Shown piece after piece: positions 22,156 to 31,368 of a stretch of 64,000 nucleotides of DNA. The DNA is from Streptococcus parasuis (GTDB lineage Bacteria; Bacillota; Bacilli; Lactobacillales; Streptococcaceae). The position numbers were made by a program, and so were the translations under genes. The stretch spans positions 1,984,001-2,048,000 of the forward strand of contig NZ_AP024276.1 of assembly GCF_021654455.1 (NCBI RefSeq). The letters are read 5' to 3'. The notes beneath the pieces are model-generated. The model made no database searches and was not told the DNA's origin. It saw only the letters and a list, made by a program, of their open reading frames with translations. Each line of letters begins with the position of its first letter. The first letter of the stretch is position 1.

Positions 22156-23907
22156 ATGGCATTTATTCGAATTACAAAAAACAGAGAAGGCCGTAAACAT
22201 GTTTATCTTGTTGAAGGATATCGTGAGAACGGAAAGTCAAAACAACGGATTCTTTATAAATATGGTTTGTTGGACGAATTGGAAGCGAAAGAACCAGGCA
22301 TTCTTGAGCGATTAAAACGTGAAGCAAAGGAAAACTCACAAGCTAAGTCTGAGGAATTTCTGATAAAACTTTCTTTGAAAGATCCAATGAACAAACCTGA
22401 CGAAAACATTGGTTGGAAGATTTTAGAAGATCTTTATACTACACTTAAGTTACATCAATTCTTTAAAAAGAATAAGCCGTCAAAAATGACGATGGACTTA
22501 GATGAAACAGTTAAACTACTGATTTTTCAACGAATTCTTAATCCGGGAAGTAAATATAAAACTTTCTACCACCAAGCTTCCCTATTCGGAGATTGGAATG
22601 TTCCATATAATTCAGTTTATCGGTCACTAGATATCTTAAATACCTTTCAATCAGAAATTCAACAGCACTTACATCAAGAAGTTAGCCAATTAACGAATCG
22701 AACTGGAACCTTAGTGTTTTATGATGTTACCAACTATTTTTTTGAAATTGATGTTCCTGATGAAGATATCCGTGATGAAAATGGAGACCTTCTTGTCGAG
22801 GGGCTTCGTCGAAGAGGAGCTAGTAAAGAATATAGGAAAGACCCCATTATCCAAATGGGATTATTCATGGATATGAACGGTATTCCTATCGCTTATAAAC
22901 TATTTCGAGGAAACCTTACAGACCCTATCACTTATATTCCAGCAATTGAGCAAGTAAAGAAACAGTTTGGGATTGAACGGTTGGTAGTGGTCGCAGACAA
23001 AGCGATGAACAGCACAAATAACCTGAATGCCACTATAAAGAACAATGACGGCTGGATCTTCTCGCAAAAGCACCGTGGGAAACGAGGTGCTCCGAAGGAT
23101 ATTCAAGAAAAAATATTGGAAGAATCTGGTTGGCAGTTTAATCAAGATATCACTTTCGCTAAAAAGTCTTACATTCGAGAGAGAAAACTTGGGACCAAGA
23201 AGGATTCTCCAACCGTTAAAGAAAAAGTACTACTGACCTGGTCAAAGAAATATGAAGATAGAGAACGGATTCGACGTGAAGGGGCTCTTGACTATGCCAA
23301 TAAGCTAACTGATGCGGAATTGTTTCGACAAACGAGCAAGAAGGGTGGAAAGAAATACCTTGAGTTGAGCTATTTGGATAAGGAAACCGGAGAGGTTAAA
23401 CCATTTTCGCCACTTATCCGAATTGACCAAGAACAGGTCGAATTTGATGCTCAATTTGATGGGGTTCATGTCCTTGTGACCAGTGAGATTGAGATGGAAG
23501 ATGATGCCATATTAGAGGCCTATCAAGAATTATCTGCGATTGAGAATTGTTTCCGAATTACAAAAACAGAGTTTGAAACGAGACCTGTTTATGTACGAAA
23601 AAATGAACATATTGAAGGCCATTTCCTAACCTGCTTTATCAGTTTAGTGATGATACGCTTATTGTATTACATTACCGATAAGAAAATGAGTCCTGCTCGA
23701 ATGATAGAGGGCTTAAACAGTATGTTAGCTGCAGATATGGGACAAGGGATATATAGAGTCAAGCAGAACCATGAAGCAAGTGAGTTACTTCATTTATTAG
23801 GAATCACTTGGGATCGTGGAACTGTCAGACATGAAGATATTCAAAAGTTAGGGAAAAACTGCATACACAACACAATTTATGACTCAAAAAAGCTCCCTAA
23901 ACGTTGA
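22156..23907 (+). CDS. IS1634-family transposase (DDE, IS4-like)
   Basis: 583 residues, full length. I start at MAFIRITKN (22156). DDE marks: LVFYDVTNYFFE (first Asp about 191), RLVVVADKAMNS (second Asp about 280) and the YxxxxxIENCFRITK segment (Glu about 470) followed by PVYVRKNEHIEGHF, as in IS4/IS1634 enzymes. The short leader has no ribosome site. The stop codon lies in the loop of the right-end terminator. No frameshift is seen, so the enzyme is probably active. Confidence 0.92.
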   Translation: MAFIRITKNREGRKHVYLVEGYRENGKSKQRILYKYGLLDELEAKEPGILERLKREAKENSQAKSEEFLIKLSLKDPMNKPDENIGWKILEDLYTTLKLHQFFKKNKPSKMTMDLDETVKLLIFQRILNPGSKYKTFYHQASLFGDWNVPYNSVYRSLDILNTFQSEIQQHLHQEVSQLTNRTGTLVFYDVTNYFFEIDVPDEDIRDENGDLLVEGLRRRGASKEYRKDPIIQMGLFMDMNGIPIAYKLFRGNLTDPITYIPAIEQVKKQFGIERLVVVADKAMNSTNNLNATIKNNDGWIFSQKHRGKRGAPKDIQEKILEESGWQFNQDITFAKKSYIRERKLGTKKDSPTVKEKVLLTWSKKYEDRERIRREGALDYANKLTDAELFRQTSKKGGKKYLELSYLDKETGEVKPFSPLIRIDQEQVEFDAQFDGVHVLVTSEIEMEDDAILEAYQELSAIENCFRITKTEFETRPVYVRKNEHIEGHFLTCFISLVMIRLLYYITDKKMSPARMIEGLNSMLAADMGQGIYRVKQNHEASELLHLLGITWDRGTVRHEDIQKLGKNCIHNTIYDSKKLPKR

Positions 23908-23933
23908 TTTGACAGCGTTTAGGGAGCTTTTTT
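23886..23933 (+). terminator. Strong terminator at transposase end
   Basis: AAAAAAGCTCCCTAAACG pairs with CGTTTAGGGAGCTTTTTT; the transposase TGA is in the loop. It insulates rpoY from transposase transcription. Confidence 0.9.
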
Positions 23934-23957
23934 CATTTTTTAACTGATAAACTCGAG

Positions 23958-24023
23958 AGGTTCTCACCTGATTTTCATTTTCCTAACACTTCCATTTACC
24001 AAGTCCTAACTTTATGATATAAT
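23958..24023. repeat. Right copy of 66-bp target-site duplication, with the native rpoY promoter
   Basis: Second copy of the direct repeat at 21971-22036. It begins at the last base of the IS and ends at the -10 box, so the native -35/-10 pair of rpoY was kept intact. Confidence 0.92.
23995..24023 (+). promoter_or_regulatory. rpoY-rnjA promoter
   Basis: TTTACC (23995-24000), 17 bases, TATAAT (24018-24023). The leader to rpoY is about 120 bases. Confidence 0.75.
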
Positions 24024-24149
24024 AAGGAGAATTATTTAGACTGTCGAAATCAACAACTCTAGAAAACTGAATACCAAGCAACAAATAGAAAACTATTTGG
24101 GTCTTTTTTCGTAGGTTGCAGTCAAAGCAGAAAGGAATATGTATAACAT

Positions 24150-24380
24150 ATGATTTATAAAGTTTTTTATCAAGAGTCAAAAGTGAGTCCTCGTCGCGAA
24201 CAGACACGCTCACTTTACATGGAAGTCGAAGCAGAAAGCGAATTACAAGGTCGTATTATTGCGCGTGAGCTAGTAGAAAAAACATACCCACAATACAATA
24301 TCGAATTCATCGAACTTCTATCCGAAAAGCACCTCCAATATGAGAAGGAGCATGCTGATTTTAGTATTACGGAGTTCTAA
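24150..24380 (+). CDS. rpoY: RNA polymerase epsilon subunit
   Basis: Small accessory subunit of Firmicutes RNA polymerase (DUF1447, formerly YkzG). 76 residues, standard size. The sequence starts [10 protein letters not shown] and contains [16 protein letters not shown] and the [18 protein letters not shown] segment typical of the family. It ends three bases before rnjA, the usual partner gene. The ribosome site is AAAGGAATATGT. Confidence 0.93.
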   Translation: MIYKVFYQESKVSPRREQTRSLYMEVEAESELQGRIIARELVEKTYPQYNIEFIELLSEKHLQYEKEHADFSITEF

Positions 24381-24383
24381 TCC

Positions 24384-26063
24384 ATGTCAGCAATAAATCT
24401 AAAACCCCAAGAAGTTGGCGTCTTTGCCATCGGTGGTTTGGGAGAAATCGGAAAAAATACCTATGGTATTGAATACCAAGATGAAATTTTGATTGTTGAC
24501 GCAGGTATTAAATTTCCTGAAGACGATCTTTTAGGTATTGACTATGTCATCCCAGACTACTCCTATATCGTTGAAAATCTAGACCGTGTCAAAGGTCTAG
24601 TCATCACACACGGTCACGAAGATCATATTGGAGGAATTCCATTCTTACTCAAACAAGCGAACGTACCTATCTATGCTGGTCCGCTAGCACTATCTTTGAT
24701 ACGCGGTAAATTGGAAGAACATGGCCTGCTTCGTGATGCTACTCTCCATGAGATTAACCATAAAACAGAGCTTACCTTCAAACACTTAAAAGTTAGTTTT
24801 TTCAGAACAACTCACTCAATTCCAGAACCACTTGGAATCGTCGTAGACACACCCCAAGGTAAAATTGTCTGCACCGGTGACTTTAAATTTGACTTCACTC
24901 CCGTTGGAGAACCAGCTGACTTGCACCGTATGGCTGCGCTCGGTGAAGAAGGCGTCCTCTGTCTTTTATCCGATTCAACTAACGCAGAGGTTCCAACCTT
25001 TACTAACTCCGAAAAAGTTGTTGGTCAATCCATTATGAAATTGATTGAAGGCATTCACGGTCGTATTATCTTTGCATCATTCGCCTCCAACATTTTCCGC
25101 CTTCAACAAGCAGCCGATGCAGCAGTAAAAACAGGTCGAAAAATTGCAGTTTTTGGCCGTTCAATGGAGAAAGCAATTGTAAATGGTATTGAATTAGGCT
25201 ATATAAAGGTCCCTAAAGATACCTTTATCGAACCAAATGAAATAAAAGAATATCCAGCTAATGAAGTCTTGATTCTATGTACAGGTAGTCAAGGTGAGCC
25301 AATGGCTGCACTTTCTCGAATTGCTCATGGTACCCACAGACAAGTCCAACTTCAACCAGGTGATACTGTTATCTTCTCGTCCAGTCCTATTCCGGGAAAT
25401 ACCACAGGGGTTAACAAATTAATCAATATTTTGATTGAAGCAGGTGTAGATGTTATCCACGGTAAGATTAACAACATCCATACCTCTGGACACGGTGGCC
25501 AACAAGAGCAAAAACTCATGCTCCGCCTCATCAAGCCAAAATACTTCATGCCTGTTCATGGCGAATACCGTATGCAAAAAATCCATGCTGGTTTAGCTGT
25601 TGATACTGGCGTTCCTAAAGAAAACATCTTCATTATGGAAAATGGTGATGTCCTTGCACTTACAAAAGATTCAGCTCGCATAGCCGGTCAATTCAACGCC
25701 CAAGACATTTACGTTGATGGCAATCGGATTGGCGAAATCGGTGCAGCTGTTCTTAAAGATAGACGCGATCTCTCTGAAGACGGTGTCGTTCTCGCTGTTG
25801 CAACGGTCGACTTCAAGTCGAAAATGATTCTTGCTGGTCCAGATATCCTTAGTCGAGGATTCATCTATATGCGTGAATCAGGAGATCTTATCCGCGAAAG
25901 CCAACGAATTCTATTTGATGCCATACGAATCGCCATGCGCAATAAGGACGCAAGCATCCAAACGGTCAATGGTGCAATTGTCAACGCCCTCCGACCATTC
26001 CTATATGAAAAAACAGAACGTGAGCCAATCATTATCCCAATGATTCTCACCCCGGATAAATAA
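24384..26063 (+). CDS. rnjA: Ribonuclease J1
   Basis: Endo- and 5'-exoribonuclease for mRNA decay and rRNA maturation. 559 residues, usual size. Metallo-beta-lactamase motif [11 protein letters not shown] (about 73-83), the CTGDFKFD and LSDSTNAE motifs, the beta-CASP region with [15 protein letters not shown] and [11 protein letters not shown], and the late [10 protein letters not shown] and PVHGEYRM motifs are all intact. Co-transcribed with rpoY. A short hairpin terminator follows. Confidence 0.96.
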   Translation: MSAINLKPQEVGVFAIGGLGEIGKNTYGIEYQDEILIVDAGIKFPEDDLLGIDYVIPDYSYIVENLDRVKGLVITHGHEDHIGGIPFLLKQANVPIYAGPLALSLIRGKLEEHGLLRDATLHEINHKTELTFKHLKVSFFRTTHSIPEPLGIVVDTPQGKIVCTGDFKFDFTPVGEPADLHRMAALGEEGVLCLLSDSTNAEVPTFTNSEKVVGQSIMKLIEGIHGRIIFASFASNIFRLQQAADAAVKTGRKIAVFGRSMEKAIVNGIELGYIKVPKDTFIEPNEIKEYPANEVLILCTGSQGEPMAALSRIAHGTHRQVQLQPGDTVIFSSSPIPGNTTGVNKLINILIEAGVDVIHGKINNIHTSGHGGQQEQKLMLRLIKPKYFMPVHGEYRMQKIHAGLAVDTGVPKENIFIMENGDVLALTKDSARIAGQFNAQDIYVDGNRIGEIGAAVLKDRRDLSEDGVVLAVATVDFKSKMILAGPDILSRGFIYMRESGDLIRESQRILFDAIRIAMRNKDASIQTVNGAIVNALRPFLYEKTEREPIIIPMILTPDK

Positions 26064-26085
26064 AAAGGTCCAGTGGACCTTTTTA
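26062..26085 (+). terminator. rnjA terminator
   Basis: AAAAGGTCC-AGT-GGACCTTTTT directly after the stop codon. Confidence 0.88.
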
Positions 26086-26222
26086 TCTTTGAGCCTAAAA
26101 TTTGAAAACCGAAAACAAAAGTCCAGGGGAGTGAAACGTCTGGGAAGAGACTGTTTCAGCCCGAGCTTAAAAATGGAAGAGCGCGGTAGAAATCTTTGAG
26201 CCTAAAATTTGAAAAGCGAAAA
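26085..26222. repeat. 31-bp direct repeat flanking a short hairpin-bearing spacer
   Basis: The segments at 26085-26115 and 26192-26222 match at 30 of 31 bases (both contain GAGCCTAAAATTTGAAAA). Between them is a hairpin TGAAAC/GTTTCA. No coding capacity. Confidence 0.75.
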
Positions 26223-26236
26223 TAAAGATTCAATAG

Positions 26237-26291
26237 AAAAAAATAGCTTTGAATAACGTCATTAGAAACGTTGATTCTAAGCTATTTTTTA
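26237..26291 (-). terminator. Probable glnA terminator
   Basis: On the minus strand TAAAAAATAGCTT pairs with AAGCTATTTTTT around a structured 29-base loop, ending in a T run. Confidence 0.65.
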
Positions 26292-26342
26292 ATATTCAAA
26301 ATTTGATCTGAATGAGAATAATTTAGTTATTGAAAATGCTCA

Positions 26343-27689
26343 TTAATACAAATCTAAATAGTTATCAATTTCCCATTGAGAAACGTAAGTTGCGTAACTT
26401 GCCCACTCAATCTTCTTAGCTTCCAAGAAGTTAGTATAGATATGGTCACCCAATGCCGAACGAACAACATCATCTTCTCTCAAGGCTTTAAGAGCATTGT
26501 GAAGAGTTGATGGAAGATCTGTAATACCAGCTTCGCGACGTTCTTCATCTGACATTGCATAAATATTTGACTCTACTGGAGCAGGAGCCTCAATCTTGTG
26601 TTCGATACCATCTAATCCAACTTCCAAAAGAACTGCCATAGCCAAATATGGGTTAGCCGTTGGATCTACTGAACGCAATTCTAAGCGAGTTCCCATTCCA
26701 CGTGATGCAGGTACACGAACCAATGGAGAACGGTTTTTGCCTGCCCAAGCAATATAAACAGGAGCTTCAAAACCAGGCACCAAACGTTTGTATGAGTTTA
26801 CTGTAGGGTTGGTAATTGCAGTGTAGTTATAAGCATGTTTAATCAAACCACCGAGGAAGTGATAAGCTGTCTCTGACAATTGCATGCCACGAGGATCTTC
26901 TGGATCAAAGAAGGCATTATTACCGTCTTTATCAAAGAGTGACATGTTACAGTGCATACCTGAACCAGCAATTCCAAATTTAGGTTTAGCCATAAATGTA
27001 GCGTACAAGCCATGTTTTCGTGCAATCGTCTTAACAACCAACTTAAAGATTTGGATATTATCACACGCCTTCAAAACATCCGCATATTTAAAGTCGATTT
27101 CATGCTGACCAACCGCTACTTCGTGGTGGCTCGCTTCAACTTCAAATCCCATTTCAGTCAAAACATTTACAATTTCACGACGAGTATTGTCCGCAAGATC
27201 TGTAGGCGCCAAGTCAAAGTAACCACCCTTGTCATTCACTTCAAGAGTTGGATTCCCCTGCTCATCCATTTTGAACAAGAAGAATTCTGGTTCTGGACCA
27301 AGGTTAAAGGATGAGAATCCTTCTTTTTCCATCCGACGAAGAGATTTTTTCAAGTTTCCACGAGGATCTCCCGCAAACGGTTCACCTTCAGTCGTATAAA
27401 TATCACAAATCAAGCCTGCCACACGGCCATTTTCATCTCCCCAAGGAAAAATAGTCCATGTGTTTAAATCTGGATAAAGGTACATATCAGATTCATTAAT
27501 ACGTACAAAACCTTCAATAGACGAACCATCAAACATAACTTTATTTGATAAAACTTTTTCAACCTGCTCTTCTGTCGCAGGAATCTCTACGTTTTTCATC
27601 ACTCCCATAATATCAGTGAACATGAGACGTAGAAATGTAACATTTTTCTCTTTAATATCACGTTTAATATCCGCTGTTGTGACAACCAT
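26343..27689 (-). CDS. glnA: Glutamine synthetase, type I
   Basis: ATP-dependent synthesis of glutamine from glutamate and ammonia. 448 residues, the short GSI-alpha form of Firmicutes. Marks: [13 protein letters not shown] (about 52-64), [11 protein letters not shown] (about 129-139), [32 protein letters not shown] and [13 protein letters not shown]. The adenylylation-site region of GSI-beta is not expected. Second gene of the glnR-glnA operon, 28 bases after glnR, and thus under GlnR control. Confidence 0.97.
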   Translation of the reverse strand: MVVTTADIKRDIKEKNVTFLRLMFTDIMGVMKNVEIPATEEQVEKVLSNKVMFDGSSIEGFVRINESDMYLYPDLNTWTIFPWGDENGRVAGLICDIYTTEGEPFAGDPRGNLKKSLRRMEKEGFSSFNLGPEPEFFLFKMDEQGNPTLEVNDKGGYFDLAPTDLADNTRREIVNVLTEMGFEVEASHHEVAVGQHEIDFKYADVLKACDNIQIFKLVVKTIARKHGLYATFMAKPKFGIAGSGMHCNMSLFDKDGNNAFFDPEDPRGMQLSETAYHFLGGLIKHAYNYTAITNPTVNSYKRLVPGFEAPVYIAWAGKNRSPLVRVPASRGMGTRLELRSVDPTANPYLAMAVLLEVGLDGIEHKIEAPAPVESNIYAMSDEERREAGITDLPSTLHNALKALREDDVVRSALGDHIYTNFLEAKKIEWASYATYVSQWEIDNYLDLY

Positions 27690-27715
27690 ATTTTTTCTCC
27701 TCTTAATTAAACCTA

Positions 27716-28087
27716 TTACGACGACCGAAAGATCGAGCTTGGACTTGAAAATCGCCCTTGTCTGCTAAATTCATCATGTAGGATACGACGCACATCCTCA
27801 TCAGTTAAAGTTTTCTGTTCTGCTTGAACCTTTTCCTTTGCTTTACGATTGGCGTATTCTTTTTTAATCGCTGCAATGTTTAGGCCCTCATCCAAAAAAT
27901 CTTTAATTTCAAGTAGTAAGTCCATATCATTTAGAGAATACAAGCGGCGATTACCTTCGTTCCGAACTGGTTTTATCAAACCATGATCTTCATAGTAACG
28001 AATCTGACGCGCTGTTAAATCAGTCAATTTCATTACACTACCAATTGGAAAAATAGCTAAGGAACGTCGAAACTCTTTTTCTCTCAT
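27716..28087 (-). CDS. glnR: MerR-family nitrogen regulator GlnR
   Basis: Represses glnRA and other nitrogen genes when glutamine is plentiful. 123 residues from [16 protein letters not shown] just upstream fixes this start. The MerR-type helix-turn-helix with the motif [19 protein letters not shown] (about 25-43) and [18 protein letters not shown] is clear, and the C-terminal tail is the short glutamine-synthetase-binding region. A perfect GlnR box lies upstream of its promoter. Confidence 0.95.
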   Translation of the reverse strand: MREKEFRRSLAIFPIGSVMKLTDLTARQIRYYEDHGLIKPVRNEGNRRLYSLNDMDLLLEIKDFLDEGLNIAAIKKEYANRKAKEKVQAEQKTLTDEDVRRILHDEFSRQGRFSSPSSIFRSS

Positions 28088-28109
28088 AATGAACTCCTTT
28101 CTGCACACT

Positions 28110-28164
28110 ATTATAGGGCAGAAAAAACGAACAGTCAAGCCCTCTGTGTCACATTTTATGACAC
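28110..28164 (-). promoter_or_regulatory. glnRA promoter with GlnR operator
   Basis: Minus-strand TTGACT (28133-28138), 17 bases, TATAAT (28110-28115). Just upstream, TGTCACATTTTATGACA (28148-28164) fits the GlnR box TGTNA-N7-TNACA exactly. Autoregulation of glnRA is the known use of this site. Confidence 0.9.
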
Positions 28165-28166
28165 CG

Positions 28167-28679
28167 TTAGGAAAGAAAGCGCTTTTTTATTTTATCGATA
28201 TCGTAATTTACAATAACAGATACAAAAACTCCAACGAATGTTTCAAAAACTCTTTGGAGGGCGTAGAAAATAGAATCTCCTGCAGGAACTGAGAGAGCAA
28301 TAATCAACATTGTAGCAACCCCGCTAATAACACCTGGAGCATTATTAAACGAAACATTCGTCATAATGGTTAGCATCGTAAAAATAGGGATGAAAATTAA
28401 GGTTACCCAAAAATTATGAGAAAACAGATCACTTAGAATAAAATAAAGCAAGGCGTAAAAGCCACCTATGGAATTACTAAGGACTCGAGAAGAGCCAAAA
28501 TGAACACTTTTCCCAAAATCTTCTCGAAGACTGAAAACTGCTGACAGAGCCGCAATCTGAATACCATCCCATTTTAAAAGATGAAACAATAAAATGACTA
28601 AAAATACAGCTAGACCTGATTTTAAAGTTCTCATACCCAATTTAAACTTCTGGGTATCAAATTTATATCTCTTTAACAT
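28167..28679 (-). CDS. Aromatic acid exporter/FUSC-like membrane protein
   Basis: 170 residues with four or five hydrophobic helices (about 18-36, 64-85, 90-115, 118-138, 145-160). The N-terminal KLGMRTLKSGLAVFLVILLF and FSLREDFGKSVHFGSSRVLSN match the ArAE_1 (DUF939) family, but the usual cytosolic C-terminal domain is absent; this short form also sits upstream of glnR in other streptococci. Transport role is inferred only. Its stop is three bases from the GlnR box. Confidence 0.78.
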   Translation of the reverse strand: MLKRYKFDTQKFKLGMRTLKSGLAVFLVILLFHLLKWDGIQIAALSAVFSLREDFGKSVHFGSSRVLSNSIGGFYALLYFILSDLFSHNFWVTLIFIPIFTMLTIMTNVSFNNAPGVISGVATMLIIALSVPAGDSIFYALQRVFETFVGVFVSVIVNYDIDKIKKRFLS

Positions 28680-29027
28680 ACTTCTATTCTAACATGATTT
28701 GTTAAAAAATGATTCTAAATGCACATAATGTTATGAATCATTCGGACATTTTAGTGTAAAAATAATACCAGATACTTCAACGCCACCAAAGAAAAAAAAC
28801 TCCCAACTTTACAAAAAAATAAGTATCCTATAGTTGATTATAATACGAGACAAGAAGCCACAAGCATAAGTCGAGCTTGAAAAGGTGAGTTTACGAAGTA
28901 ATACTCAATGAAAATCAAAAAAATGATTACACAACAAAATTTTTCCTCCGAGCCGACACTTCAGAGCGTAAATTGCATTCAAAAAGAGACCGGAGCTCAA
29001 GCCCCAGCCTCATTTCGTCGCAATTTT

Positions 29028-29066
29028 TTACTTTTCAGTAAGAGCTGCAAGTCCTGGAAGCACTTT
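29028..29066 (-). pseudogene. Remnant of a second, diverged pgk 3' end
   Basis: On the minus strand the bases encode [16 protein letters not shown], the same last residues as the intact pgk 100 bases away (ends [11 protein letters not shown]), yet with different codons (GTGCTTCCAGGACTTGCA versus GTGTTGCCTGGTCTCGCA). Upstream the frame is lost. This is a partial copy from a different pgk allele. Confidence 0.8.
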
Positions 29067-29122
29067 TCACCTTGCTAGACTTTCTAACTCGCTTAGCTTC
29101 GTAGAAACTCTACGCGATGCAC

Positions 29123-29150
29123 AAAATGCAACGGAAATCCGTTGCATTTT
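29123..29150 (-). terminator. Hairpin after pgk, probable terminator
   Basis: AAAATGCAACGGA and TCCGTTGCATTTT form a perfect 13-bp stem with a two-base loop; the stem itself ends in TTTT on either strand. Confidence 0.7.
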
Positions 29151-29170
29151 AGCCTTCAAGTTTATTGAAC

Positions 29171-30370
29171 TTATTTTTCAGTAAGAGCTGCGAGACCAGG
29201 CAACACTTTACCTTCTAACAACTCCATAGATGCACCACCACCAGTTGAGATCCATGAGAACTTGTCTGCACGGCCAAGGTTGATAGCTGCAGCAGCTGAG
29301 TCACCACCACCGATGATTGATTTCACACCTGGTTGTTTCACGATAGCGTCCATTACACCGATTGTACCAGCTTGGAAGTCTGGGTTTTCAAATACACCCA
29401 TAGGTCCGTTCCAAACAACTGTTTTTGCACCAGTCAACGCTTCGTCAAACTTAGCGATTGACTTAGGACCGATGTCAAGACCAAGGAAGCCTTCTGAAAC
29501 TGCTTCACCTTCAGTGTCGCGAACTTCAGTGTATCCAGCAAATGCATTTGCTTCTTTTGAGTCAACTGGCAAGATCAATTTACCATTCGCTTTTTCAAGA
29601 AGCGCCTTTGCCACTTCCAATTTATCTTCTTCTACAAGTGAGTTACCAATTTCGATACCTTGAGCTTTGTAGAATGTGTAAGTCATACCACCACCGATAA
29701 GAACTTTGTCTGCTTTTTCAAGAAGGTTCTCGATAACACCAATCTTATCAGATACTTTTGAACCACCAAGGATTGCCACAAATGGACGCTCTGGAGTTTC
29801 AACAGCTTCTTGGATGTATGCAATTTCGTTTTCCAAAAGGAAACCAGCTACTGCTTTTTCTACGTTTGCTGAGATACCAACGTTTGATGCGTGTGCACGG
29901 TGTGCAGTACCAAATGCATCGTTAACGAAGATACCATCACCAAGTGAAGCCCAGTATTTACCAAGTTCTTCGTCGTTTTTAGATTCTTTCTTACCATCAA
30001 CGTCTTCGAAACGAGTGTTTTCAACAAGGAGAACTTGTCCATCTTCCAAAGCATTGATAGCCGCTTCCAATTCAGCACCACGAGTAGCACCAGCGATGAA
30101 AGCAACTTCTTGACCCAATTTAGCCGCCAAGTCAGCCGCTACAGGAGCCAATGATTTACCTTCTTTATCTGCTTCTTCTTTCACACGACCAAGGTGAGAG
30201 AAAAGAATGGCACGTCCACCTTGCTCAAGAATATACTTGATTGTTGGAAGAGCAGCAGTAATACGGTTGTCGTTAGTGATAACGCCATCTTTCAAAGGAA
30301 CGTTAAAATCAACACGGACAAGAACTTTTTTGCCCTTCAATTCAACGTCTTTAACAGTCAATTTAGCCAT
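29171..30370 (-). CDS. pgk: Phosphoglycerate kinase
   Basis: ATP-generating glycolytic step from 1,3-bisphosphoglycerate to 3-phosphoglycerate. 399 residues. Signature [12 protein letters not shown] (about 14-25), HLGR (about 60), the [14 protein letters not shown] segment, WNGPMGVFE and GGGDSAAA are intact. A TAAGGAG site precedes the start. Downstream lies the remnant of a second pgk 3' end, a sign of past allelic exchange at this locus. Monocistronic, with its own extended -10 promoter. Confidence 0.97.
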   Translation of the reverse strand: MAKLTVKDVELKGKKVLVRVDFNVPLKDGVITNDNRITAALPTIKYILEQGGRAILFSHLGRVKEEADKEGKSLAPVAADLAAKLGQEVAFIAGATRGAELEAAINALEDGQVLLVENTRFEDVDGKKESKNDEELGKYWASLGDGIFVNDAFGTAHRAHASNVGISANVEKAVAGFLLENEIAYIQEAVETPERPFVAILGGSKVSDKIGVIENLLEKADKVLIGGGMTYTFYKAQGIEIGNSLVEEDKLEVAKALLEKANGKLILPVDSKEANAFAGYTEVRDTEGEAVSEGFLGLDIGPKSIAKFDEALTGAKTVVWNGPMGVFENPDFQAGTIGVMDAIVKQPGVKSIIGGGDSAAAAINLGRADKFSWISTGGGASMELLEGKVLPGLAALTEK

Positions 30371-30401
30371 TAGTTAGACTCCTTAAAAAATTTTTATCTT
30401 A

Positions 30402-30413
30402 CTAATTATAGCA
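30402..30413 (-). promoter_or_regulatory. pgk promoter (extended -10)
   Basis: Minus-strand TGTGCTATAAT with the -10 at 30405-30410; no good -35 is visible. Confidence 0.6.
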
Positions 30414-30508
30414 CATTATTCATTAAATGCCTATTAAAATCTCATTTATTGTGATACTTGTAACAATGATTCCAAGCGTAGCTGAGTATCTACCCGAGCG
30501 ATACCCAA

Positions 30509-31351
30509 TTAAAAATTAACTTCATCCGGATTGCTCTGGCTGTTCACGCCATCTACTCCATCGAGTCGGAGTATGTCCTCTTCCGATAATTCAAAATCAA
30601 AAATATGCAAGTTTGCTTCAATATTTGCAGGAGTTACTGATTTTGGTAATGGCAAGAAACCTTTTTGCAAAGACCAACGAAGTGCAATTTGTGCAATAGA
30701 TTTACCATACTTTTCAGCTACTTCTTGTGCAACAGGGTTCCCAAAAATACTTCCTGTTCCGAGTGGACTGTAAGCCTCTAACAAAATTTGGTGTTGACGA
30801 CAAAAATCAACTAGCTCAGTTTGAGGGCAGCCTGGAGCTAACAGAATTTGATTGATATGAGGTTTCGTTTCAGCGGTTTCAAATAATGCCTCTAAGTGAT
30901 GAACCATAAAGTTTGATAGCCCAATCGCACGCGTCTTTCCTTCTTTATAGGCCTCTTCTAAAGCCTTCCAGACACCCGCATTACGTTTTTTCCATGCATC
31001 ATTTTCACGCAATTCTACAGGATTTGGCCAATGAATAAGAAGTAAATCTACATAGTCTAGACCTAACTTAGATAAGGATTCATCAATTGATGCCTTTGCA
31101 GATTCATAATCCTGCTTATCATTCCAAATCTTAGTCGTTACAAAGATTTCTTTCCGGTCCAACTTGCTATCTGCAATAGCTCGTCCCACACCCACTTCAT
31201 TGCGATAAATCTGAGCTGTATCGACATGAACATAACCAACTTGCAGGGCATGACTAACACTCTGATATACAACTTCCCCTTCAGGAATTTGCCATGTACC
31301 GAAACCAATCTTTGGAACTTCTACTCCATTGACTAATGTATATTTTTCCAT
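30509..31351 (-). CDS. Aldo-keto reductase (AKR5-like, 2,5-diketo-gluconate reductase group)
   Basis: NADPH-dependent carbonyl reductase, 280 residues. Catalytic tetrad: Asp and Tyr in VDTAQIYRNE (about 44-53), Lys in VTTKIW (about 75), His in LLIHWPNP (about 108). The C-terminal coenzyme motif is LPLPKSVTPANIEAN. It follows the alcohol dehydrogenase by 17 bases and shares its transcript, so the pair may act on related aldehydes or alcohols. Substrate unknown. Confidence 0.9.
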   Translation of the reverse strand: MEKYTLVNGVEVPKIGFGTWQIPEGEVVYQSVSHALQVGYVHVDTAQIYRNEVGVGRAIADSKLDRKEIFVTTKIWNDKQDYESAKASIDESLSKLGLDYVDLLLIHWPNPVELRENDAWKKRNAGVWKALEEAYKEGKTRAIGLSNFMVHHLEALFETAETKPHINQILLAPGCPQTELVDFCRQHQILLEAYSPLGTGSIFGNPVAQEVAEKYGKSIAQIALRWSLQKGFLPLPKSVTPANIEANLHIFDFELSEEDILRLDGVDGVNSQSNPDEVNF

Positions 31352-31368
31352 CTTTCTTTCCTCACTTA

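Larger units (their letters stand above)
22037..23957 (+). mobile_element. IS1634-family insertion sequence, complete
   Basis: 1921 bp with perfect 18-base terminal inverted repeats (CTCGAGTTTATCAGTTAA at 22037-22054, its reverse complement at 23940-23957). It holds one intact transposase gene and a terminator near each end. It is flanked by a 66-bp direct repeat. The IS1634/IS1549 family is known for unusually long and variable target duplications, so the flanks fit this call. Intact ends, gene and duplication suggest a recent insertion. Confidence 0.92.
28680..29170. other. 490-bp intergenic region with repeat and gene debris
   Basis: No complete gene. It contains a string ATACTCAATGAAAATCAAA near 28911-28929 that resembles common streptococcal intergenic repeats, the remnant of a second pgk 3' end (29028-29066), and a strong hairpin (29123-29150). 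The region looks like a recombination scar. Confidence 0.6.

Noticed and set aside
28172..28190. cre-like string AAAGCGCTTTTTT near the end of the exporter-like gene
   Set aside because: It lies in coding sequence for the basic C-terminus (KKRFLS) and upstream of a GlnR-controlled promoter; weak symmetry.
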